Below, one piece after another: positions 39,598 through 46,239 of a stretch of DNA of 64,000 nucleotides. This DNA comes from Pandoraea oxalativorans. GTDB lineage: Bacteria; Pseudomonadota; Gammaproteobacteria; Burkholderiales; Burkholderiaceae. The position numbers and the translations under genes were made by a program. Each line of letters starts with the position of its first letter. The first letter of the stretch is position 1. The notes beneath the pieces are model-generated. The model worked only from the letters and a program-made list of their open reading frames with translations, searched no databases and was not told where the DNA came from. The stretch covers positions 5,146,001-5,210,000 of the forward strand of contig NZ_CP011253.3 of NCBI RefSeq assembly GCF_000972785.3. Reading direction: 5' to 3'.

Positions 39598-40317
39598 TCA
39601 GCGAGGGAAGGTATCACGCTCAGGCGTCACAGGCGCTGTCGATATCGACTCGCCGGTGTCCACGGCATGCGTCGCGCCGACATCATCCGGACGCAGCTGT
39701 TCCGCTTCGGCATCGCCATGCGCGCTCTGCGAGCCGTCTGTCGCATTCGCTGCATCCGTCGCATCCGAAGCATCAGGCAATAGCGCTGCGTTGCTCGGCA
39801 CGATGCCCGCCATTTCCAACTGCATCAGCACCATGTTGACGAGCGCATTGACGCTTGGCCGCCCGGTTTCGATGATGAACGTCGCGCATTCCCGGTAGAG
39901 CCCGTCACGCTCCTGATACAACTGTTCGAGTCGCGCACGCGGATCTGCCGTTTGCAGCAACGGACGATTCTTGTCGCGACGCGTGCGTAACCACAGATCG
40001 CGCGGATTGGCGCGTAGGTACACCACCGTGCCGCGCGATTTGATGTACTCGCGGTTTTCTGCGCGCAACACCGCGCCCCCGCCAGTGGCGAGAACGATTC
40101 CGCTGCGTTGAGTGAGTTCGTCGATGGTCTGGGTTTCGCGCTGACGAAAGCCGTCCTCGCCCTCGTGCTCGAAGATGACCGGAATGCGCACGCCCGTGCG
40201 CGCCTCGATCTCATGGTCGGAGTCATAGAACTGCCGTCCAAGCCGTCGTGCCACTGCGCGTCCAACCGTGGTCTTGCCCGCCCCCATCAGTCCGACAAGT
40301 ATTACGTTTTCCAGCAT
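39598..40317 (-). CDS. aroK: Shikimate kinase AroK with a C-terminal extension
   Basis: AroK phosphorylates shikimate. The 239-residue protein contains a normal ~175-residue kinase: Walker [13 protein letters not shown] (about residue 8), shikimate-binding [16 protein letters not shown], and the lid region RDKNRPLLQ. After [12 protein letters not shown] it carries a ~55-residue acidic, Ala/Thr/Asp-rich tail ([14 protein letters not shown] and more) with no family counterpart. The ATG at 40317 is the family start. The 5' end overlaps the reading frame of the disrupted secretin by 95 nt. Confidence 0.94.
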   Translation of the reverse strand: MLENVILVGLMGAGKTTVGRAVARRLGRQFYDSDHEIEARTGVRIPVIFEHEGEDGFRQRETQTIDELTQRSGIVLATGGGAVLRAENREYIKSRGTVVYLRANPRDLWLRTRRDKNRPLLQTADPRARLEQLYQERDGLYRECATFIIETGRPSVNALVNMVLMQLEMAGIVPSNAALLPDASDATDAANATDGSQSAHGDAEAEQLRPDDVGATHAVDTGESISTAPVTPERDTFPR

Positions 40318-41119
40318 AAATCGCTGATATTTGGGTTCCAATCCCTGATGATACCGGTATCTGCGTCGGGCGTGCGGAACGCGTCGCCTCGGGGAACACC
40401 CCGAGAAGCCGGGGATGGCCGGGTGGCAGGTCATCACGCAGGTCGTCCGACAAGGGTGGCGACGCCGCGCCGGCGCTCGCGCCAGGCACATCGGGCACCC
40501 CAAGCACATCCGACACCCCAGGCGCGTCAGGCATCTCGTCTGCGTTTGTCACGGCTTGCGCCGAGGTTGTCCGCTCCGGCGCTGCCGCGCTCCGCCCTGG
40601 CGTGCCGTCGTCCAACGCGACCGGAGCCCCGACCGCCGCGCCGTCCGGCACCACGCTGGGTGTCAGGAACACCAGCAACTCCGTGCGCCGGTCCTCATTG
40701 GCGCGGTTACGGAAAAGTGCGCCCAGCACCGGCACGTCTCCCAGCCAGGGAACGCTTGCGCGGCTGTCCCGCTTCACCTCCTGGTATATCCCGCCGATGG
40801 CGACCGTGCCGCCGCTTTCGACTTGCACCTGCGTCCGGACGTGCCGGGTATCGACGGCGAAGCCTTCGCCGACGGCCTGCCCCACGCTGTCCTTGCGCAC
40901 ATCCACATCCAATATCACTTGCCCGTCCGGCGTAATCAACGGCGTGACTTCCAGCCTCAGGGTCGCCTTGCGGAACTGTACGGATGCCCCATTGCGCCGA
41001 CCGTTGCGCGTTTGGTAAGGCAATTCCGTGCCTTGCTCGATGAGCGCCTGCACCTTGTCCGCCGTGACCACCCGCGGGCGGGAGACCACCCTCCCTCGCC
41101 CGCTGGTCTCCAGTGCGGA
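40223..41119 (-). pseudogene. pilQ: PilQ-type secretin, C-terminal fragment (split by IS110)
   Basis: This is the 3' part of a secretin gene, 298 residues in frame from the restored Ser codon at 41119. It begins SALETSGRGRVVSRPRVVTAD and holds the conserved beta-barrel region TADKVQALIEQGTELPYQT, LEVTPLITPDGQVILDV, VESGGTVAIGGIYQ and the ending VPWLGDVPVLGALFRNR and RTELLVFLTPSVV, all standard for PilQ. A ~135-residue Ala/Pro/Asp-rich tail follows, overlapping aroK by 95 nt. It has no native start; a GTG at 41089 could at most give a truncated product without a signal peptide. Confidence 0.93.
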
Positions 41120-41135
41120 GATACCGTCTTGCCCG

Positions 41136-42119
41136 TCAAGCGATTGCGACGTAGTTCGCCCGATAAGGCTGTCGTGTCTTCAGAACGCCGAAACACAGAT
41201 GCACAAGCTTACGCATTGCAGCGCCGAGTATAGACATGGTGGATTTGCCACGCGCTGCCAAGCGTTCACACAATGCCTTGATGTGGGGGTTATAGCGTTT
41301 AGCGACGACGGCCGCCATGTAGAGAGTTGCCCGTACCTTGGGCGGCCCGGCCTTCGATAAACGTGAAGGGCCCTGGATCGACGATCCCGACTGCCTCTGC
41401 ACCGGCACCAGGCCGAGATACGCCGCAAGTTGTTCTGCAGAATCGAAGTGGCGCGCGTGCATGATGGCAAGCAGCGTGCGGCCTACCTGAGGGCCAACTG
41501 CCGGGATACTTTGCAGCAGCATCAAGTTTGCTTTAAGGCCCGGATGGGCAGCAATGTGATCATCGATCTCGCGTTGCAGGCTGGCTAAATGGCGCTCCAA
41601 AAACTCGATCGTCTCGAGAATCGAATGCAGGACTAGCGCCGTTGGAGCCGTGATTTCCGCTTTCTCATGCCGGTTGCGCTCACGCTGAAGATCTTGTGCA
41701 AGCGCTTCACGGCGCGCCATCAGTGCTTGAAGTATGCGAGCCTCGGGCGCTGGAGGACTCCAGCGCATTGGCTGTGCGTGCATCGCAAAGCGCGCTAACA
41801 CGTGGCTGTCTACCATGTCGTTCTTCGTGCGCACGCCCATTCCCGTCGCAAAAGCACGCACCTGCGCAGGATTAACGACAGACACGGAGAGCCCGGCATC
41901 GTGCAGGCCACACGCGGCCATCTCGTGATAGACGCCGGTACCTTCGAGCGCGACATGTACGTGGCTCGGCTCGGTGTGTCTCTTGCCCAACCAGCCCAAC
42001 AGATCGGTTAGGCCGGCGCGGCTATTGGCAACAACCTTCGTACTACGCTTGCCGTTTGTCATGTCCAGCAGGCAGCAATCCAGCTTGGCTTTGGCAACAT
42101 CAATACCGAGGTAGAACAT
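41136..42119 (-). CDS. IS110-family transposase (DEDD/serine recombinase)
   Basis: This 327-residue enzyme starts MFYLGIDVAKAKLD at the ATG 42119 (AAGGA ribosome site 8 nt before). The N-terminal RuvC-like DEDD set is visible as Asp7, Glu59 (VALEGTG), Asp101 and Asp104 (KNDMVDSHVLA). A coiled-coil linker (about residues 135-190) joins it to the Tnp20 domain with LQSIPAVGPQVGRTLLA, LAAYLGLVPVQRQSGSS (candidate catalytic Ser at 244-247) and GPSRLSKAGPPKVRATLY. The frame is intact, so the element may be active. It is not a DDE enzyme; transposition uses an RNA guide in studied relatives. Confidence 0.95.
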   Translation of the reverse strand: MFYLGIDVAKAKLDCCLLDMTNGKRSTKVVANSRAGLTDLLGWLGKRHTEPSHVHVALEGTGVYHEMAACGLHDAGLSVSVVNPAQVRAFATGMGVRTKNDMVDSHVLARFAMHAQPMRWSPPAPEARILQALMARREALAQDLQRERNRHEKAEITAPTALVLHSILETIEFLERHLASLQREIDDHIAAHPGLKANLMLLQSIPAVGPQVGRTLLAIMHARHFDSAEQLAAYLGLVPVQRQSGSSIQGPSRLSKAGPPKVRATLYMAAVVAKRYNPHIKALCERLAARGKSTMSILGAAMRKLVHLCFGVLKTRQPYRANYVAIA

Positions 42120-42329
42120 CAATTTGATCCTTAATCGAGGAATCAATACCAACTCACCCACTTGCCTTGTACATACAGGGTCCACGCCCTTGGCTACCGT
42201 TCAGTGTCTGTGCTGGTGAGGGCGAGGCGAAGGGCATTATCTCCACAGCAAGGTCCAAGCCTTCAGGCTCCAAACATGCTCACTTCACCTCATGTGACGG
42301 TAGCTAACCATCACGAAGACGAAGATACA
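42120..42329 (-). ncRNA. Candidate bridge RNA of the IS110 element
   Basis: The 210-nt left end upstream of the transposase has no reading frame but contains, in order on the minus strand, TTGGAGC (42267-42273, identical to target positions -8 to -2 before the CT core), TGTGGAG (42241-42247, complementary to core CT plus CCGCA with one U-G wobble), ACGGTA (42195-42200, identical to the right IS end just before the core) and TACAAG (42166-42171, complementary to core CT plus the left IS end TGTA). This matches the left/right target then left/right donor guide order of known IS110 bridge RNAs. Local stems include AGCCT/AGGCT (42258-42269) and GCCCTT/AAGGGC (42186-42235). Boundaries are not resolved. 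Confidence 0.7.
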
Positions 42330-42330
42330 A

Positions 42331-44256
42331 GAGCTCCAATTGCAGGAAACGGCTTGCGGACCGGCCGAATAACGTGATCGCGAGACTCGGAGGCGCCACG
42401 CCCGCCAGCGCCGCCGCCGAAAGCCCGACATCCACCGCGCTGCCGGGAGCGCTCGTGTCGCCGTCCATTGCGCGTGCGCCACCGTTCGCGACGCGCCCGC
42501 CAGCCCCCACATCAAACGAACCCGCATCCGACTTCGGGCGCTTGTCGCCACCCCGCCCCGCATTCTCGGCACCGTGTTGTCCCGCCAGCCGGACGCCGAG
42601 CGACTCGCTGAACCGGTCATCGGCTTCGACGATACGGGCTTCGATTAGCACCTGCCGAACAGGCACATCGATGCGCGCAATGAACGACGCCAGTGCATCG
42701 AGCTTCTCAGGCAGGTCGGTCACGAATAGCTGATTTGTCCGGGGACCCGCAATGAGACCGCCGCGCGCGGACAAGAGTCGCTGCCCCTTGCTGTCCTTCT
42801 GTCCGAGAATGATCTCCCGCAACGCCTCGGCCCGCGGATAGTTCAGCCGGAACCGGCGCGCCGCCAGCGGCTGCAACGCCTCACGTTTCGCCGCAGCTTC
42901 CAGTTGCGTTCGCTCGTCGGCCAGCAAATCGGCACGCGGCGCAATCCAGTCGACGCCGTTCACGGATTGCACGCCCAGGCCCGCACTTCGGATCATGACG
43001 TCGAACGCCGTCGCCGCAGACACCCCCGTCACCTCCATGTCGAGTCGCCCCGCGACGCGCTCACCGATCGCCACACTCCGGCCGGTCAACCTCGCAAACA
43101 CCCGTAGCGCGTCTGCCGCTTCAGCACCGTGCAACACCACGTCTACCGTCGAAGGGTCGGGATTCGACAGCACCTTGCCCGGCAATGCCCCGTCATCGCT
43201 CCAGGTGGCCGACAGCCCGGCGGCCGAGGTCCGGCGCAACACGACGCGGCGAGCACCCGCCCGCATTGTCCCTACAGGCTCAGCATTCTCGACGGGCCCC
43301 TGAGGCGTCGATTCGGTCATGATCACAGCATCTTGTGCGGACCGACGCGTCATGGGCGTGCGAAAGACGTCGACGGTGTCCGCCGGCATCTCCCATCGAG
43401 GTGGCGGTTCAGGCAGCGCAGGGAGCGCATGTGTCGTCAGAACGTCGGGCGACTCGGCGGGCTCGGCCGTGCGGCGCCAACGATATGCGGACACGGTGAC
43501 GCTCAACGACGCTTCTGCGCCGTCGGAATGGGTTGCACTGCCGGTGGTGCCGACTGTGCCGATTGTGCCCGTTTGCACGGGAGGGCCCTCCAGCGAGAAC
43601 TGCTCGACGGCCAGGTGTCGTGGCAGCCGGTCCACCTCAGCAAGCCAGCCGAGCAAATTTGCCACCGAGCCTCGAACACGCAACTCGGCGCGCTCGGTTT
43701 CCAGTTCGCCGGATACTGCCGCCGGTCCCGGACGCGAAAACGCCAACGTCAGCCCACTGCGAGAAACCAGCCGCTCAAGATCGGCACGCCATGCTGCAAG
43801 GGCCTCGTCGTCGGCCTCGGGAGCATCGCTCCCATGCTTTGACAAGGTCGACGAAGCTGACGACTCGCCGACGGACGCCCCTGCAACCTCCTCTGCCTCC
43901 GGCTCGACGACGGGCAGCATGCGTTGCCATGTTCGGGTTTCCGCCGCTTCGTTCTGAAGTCGGCGCATGAGCGCAGGTAAACGGTCGACAGCGTCAGTGG
44001 CACGCGTCAGCATCTGCCGCTCGACTTCGAGCCCCTGTTTCAGGGCCGCGCGCGCCGGGAGACTCATCAACCACTCAATCGACCAAGCAAGACAGAAACC
44101 CGTGAGCGCCGCGGCGATCGCGAGCCCCCACCGTACGCCCGGCGACCATTCGGTCGGTGGAATGGACAGCCATGTCACCCAGCGCGCACGCCAACGCGCC
44201 CTCACATCCTGAAACATGTCACGCACGTCGTCTGGAGGGTGGTTTTCACCGTACAT
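42331..44256 (-). pseudogene. PilO/PilP-like/secretin fusion, N-terminal fragment (split by IS110)
   Basis: With the ATG at 44256 (preceded by GGAGGAGGTG, the best ribosome site in the operon) the intact part has 642 codons. A cytoplasmic start is followed by a transmembrane helix (WGLAIAAALTGFCLAW, about 43-64) and a PilO-like periplasmic domain (about 80-260, with LRVRGSVANLLGWLAEVDRLPR). A proline-rich linker leads to a short PilP-like strip, PVGTMRAGARRVVLRR (about 327-342), then a secretin STN domain (about 370-440) and N domain (FRLNYPRAEAL ... VPVRQVLIEARIVEA, about 470-545). The IS adds 8 foreign residues and a stop at 42304. A separate pilP and a secretin signal peptide are absent, so PilO, PilP and PilQ roles seem merged in one chain. 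Confidence 0.85.
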
Positions 44257-44917
44257 GCGGCACCTCCTCCGTCGTTTGGCCGTCGAGATCCGAAACACCG
44301 GCCAAGACGACGGGCGTCGGCACGGGTTTCAACGCGATGCGCAACGTAAAGCGACGAACGTTCAGTGCCCCGGCCTGCGTCTGCGCGTCCGCCCATTGGC
44401 GTCGGACGCTCTCCGGCACCACACTCGATTCGACCTCGGTGACCTTGCGGACCCAGGGCAACGCACGCAGCCGCTTCTGCGTTTCACGCACCCGCGATTG
44501 CGTCGTCGCATAGCCTTCGATTCGCAGATGCGCGTTGGCCGTTTTCACCATCGACAGCCGCACCCCATCGGCGCAGGCCCGCATGATGTCGAGCAGACGC
44601 TCGGCCACAGCAGGCCGACGCTCAACCAGCGCAACGACGCTCCTGCGGTGAGCCCGCAGTTCGGCAAGCTGTCGCCGCGTCATGTCGAACGCCGCCACCT
44701 CAGCGGCCAGCCTCTCGTTCGTCGCGCGTAATGCCATTTGCTGCGCCTGCATTTCGCGGCGCTGATGGAGGTCCCATGCAATGGGCACCAGCGAAGCGGT
44801 GGCACCGCACACCGCAACGCATGCCCAGATTCGCCATTGGCGACGCATATCGCGGCGTCGCCACTGTGCCAGCGTGGGAAGGAAATCGAGCGGCGGAAAT
44901 GCCTTCGTCACCCGCAT
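44246..44917 (-). CDS. pilN: Type IV pilus inner-membrane assembly protein PilN (divergent)
   Basis: PilN pairs with PilO and binds PilM in the pilus alignment complex. The 223-residue protein starts MRVTKAFPPLDFLPTL, resembling the conserved PilN N-terminus (the INLLP-like motif is here LDFLP), has a transmembrane helix (WACVAVCGATASLVPIAW, about 34-52), a coiled-coil region (about 55-95) and a ferredoxin-like periplasmic domain with VRLSMVKTANAHLRIEGYA. It overlaps pilM by 10 nt and the fusion gene by 11 nt. Sequence similarity is modest; the context is decisive. Confidence 0.82.
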   Translation of the reverse strand: MRVTKAFPPLDFLPTLAQWRRRDMRRQWRIWACVAVCGATASLVPIAWDLHQRREMQAQQMALRATNERLAAEVAAFDMTRRQLAELRAHRRSVVALVERRPAVAERLLDIMRACADGVRLSMVKTANAHLRIEGYATTQSRVRETQKRLRALPWVRKVTEVESSVVPESVRRQWADAQTQAGALNVRRFTLRIALKPVPTPVVLAGVSDLDGQTTEEVPHVR

Positions 44918-45996
44918 GCGCCCCCCTGCATCGACATGGCTCGCAGCGCCAGCCCACAGGGCACAGCGAGCGCCGCACGCGGCAAAAACGTCTCCTGACG
45001 CTGTCCAGCGGGAGCGGAACCCTCGAATGTCGCGAACGGGTCGAACGGACGCACAGTCATGCCGCATGCCCGTGCGACGGCGTCACAGATTTCCGCCAGC
45101 TCCGCCGAGCTAGCCCCTTGCGTCGCGACATCGATAACGCGCGGCGAGACCGGCAAAGTTCGCGTCAGATCGCGAACCACGCTTGCCAACGCCTCCGGGT
45201 GCCCGCGAACGCCGTCAAAGCGCTCACGAACATCCCCGACGCAAACCTCACCCTCGAATACCGCCAGATCGAGTGTCTGCGCATCGAGCTGCAATAGCGC
45301 GCACGGCCCGCCCGTTCGATCCTTGCCGACAGGGGCCGCGTGCGCGAATGCCTCGCGGTCGTTCGGTGCGGACGTTCGCCCGGCTGCATGTTGCGCCCAC
45401 AGGAACGCTCGCCGCCCCGCCTGATGCGCGGCATCGATGGCTTGCGCACGTAGCCCCGACATTTCAAGCACGGCCATCCTGTCGTCGACCACGGTCGCTT
45501 CACAGGCATACAGCCGGAGACGATGGCTGCCCGGTTCGGCCCACGCCACGCCAACACGGCTGCGCAAATCGAGGTCGCCGTCACCTGGCAGCAAAAGCGC
45601 AGCGCGACGCTGACACCACGCCCGCAGCGCGCGCGGCGGCAGGTCCGCCGGACAATCGATCACCTGCGTCTTCAGTCCGTGCGACGGAAGCGCCAGGACG
45701 ATGGCGTCGTGCCGCAACGCCTCCGCCCGCGTGCCCAGACGCTCCAACAACTCCTCCAGGCGACGCGCCACGGCCTCCGGCTTGACGATCAGTGCGCCAC
45801 GCAGCATGTCGTCCTCCAGCGCGGCAGCGCCATACGCGTCCAGACGCAATCCGTCGCTCCCCGGTGTTCGCGTGATCCGAACGAATTGCATGCCATTGGC
45901 GTCGAAGTGAATTCCGCAACCGCCACCGTTGCCCGGCCTTCTCGTCGCCCACTGCTTTCTTACGTGACGCATCCCGCGCAAAACCGCTGCGATCAT
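44908..45996 (-). CDS. pilM: Type IV pilus assembly protein PilM (divergent, actin-like)
   Basis: PilM is the cytoplasmic actin-like ATPase that binds the PilN tail. The 362-residue protein shows a weak ASKHA pattern: GIHFDANGMQFVRI near residue 27, CPADLPPRALRAWCQRRAALLLPGDGDLDLR, and the RVGVAWAEPGSHRLRLYACEA strand region. A GGAGGAG ribosome site precedes the ATG at 45996. It is the first gene of the pilus operon, divergent from ponA. Several typical PilM positions are not obvious, so the family is assigned from both pattern and position. Confidence 0.78.
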   Translation of the reverse strand: MIAAVLRGMRHVRKQWATRRPGNGGGCGIHFDANGMQFVRITRTPGSDGLRLDAYGAAALEDDMLRGALIVKPEAVARRLEELLERLGTRAEALRHDAIVLALPSHGLKTQVIDCPADLPPRALRAWCQRRAALLLPGDGDLDLRSRVGVAWAEPGSHRLRLYACEATVVDDRMAVLEMSGLRAQAIDAAHQAGRRAFLWAQHAAGRTSAPNDREAFAHAAPVGKDRTGGPCALLQLDAQTLDLAVFEGEVCVGDVRERFDGVRGHPEALASVVRDLTRTLPVSPRVIDVATQGASSAELAEICDAVARACGMTVRPFDPFATFEGSAPAGQRQETFLPRAALAVPCGLALRAMSMQGGACG

Positions 45997-46172
45997 GGCT
46001 CCTCCTGCCTTTCGTCGTATCGATGCGATCGATGCTATCGGTCATGGCAAAGGGGTCCAATCGGACGATTCCGAATACTGGCGAAGGAACGGCAAGCGAA
46101 AGGCGCTTTCGGAATTCATGCCGATTTTGGCTCGGACGATTCCTAGCCCCCATAGGCTCAAACTCCGATTTC

Positions 46173-46212
46173 GGGGGGCTGTCGAGGGGGGGTGCGGGGC
46201 GTTCGTTATAAT
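46173..46212 (+). promoter_or_regulatory. ponA promoter -10 box preceded by G-rich tracts
   Basis: A perfect TATAAT lies at 46207-46212, 28 nt before the ponA ATG. Just upstream are three G-runs of 6, 7 and 4 (46173-46178, 46186-46192, 46196-46199). No good -35 box is visible at the right distance, suggesting an activator or a weak promoter. Confidence 0.5.
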
Positions 46213-46239
46213 CGGCCCATCGTTTTTTCCGGTTCTCCC

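Larger units (their letters stand above)
41119..42331 (-). mobile_element. IS110-group insertion sequence in the secretin gene
   Basis: The element body is 41121-42329 (1209 bp), flanked on each side by the dinucleotide CT on the minus strand (41119-41120 and 42330-42331). Deleting the body plus one CT joins GAG CTC to TCC GCA CTG and restores an unbroken secretin frame (LQLELSALETSG), which fixes the boundaries. It has no terminal inverted repeats, as expected for IS110. A single transposase fills it apart from a ~210-nt leader at the 5' side and about 15 nt at the 3' side; this asymmetry marks the IS110 group rather than IS1111. Confidence 0.92.

Noticed and set aside
41089..41119. The GTG at 41089 as a real start for a stand-alone secretin C-terminal protein
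   Set aside because: Conserved secretin sequence continues upstream in the same frame to the IS junction at 41119, so this is a truncated gene, not a new start.
41121..42329. Classical terminal inverted repeats or a target duplication longer than 2 bp at the IS ends
   Set aside because: None are visible. The frame-restoring junction allows only the CT core, in line with IS110 biology.
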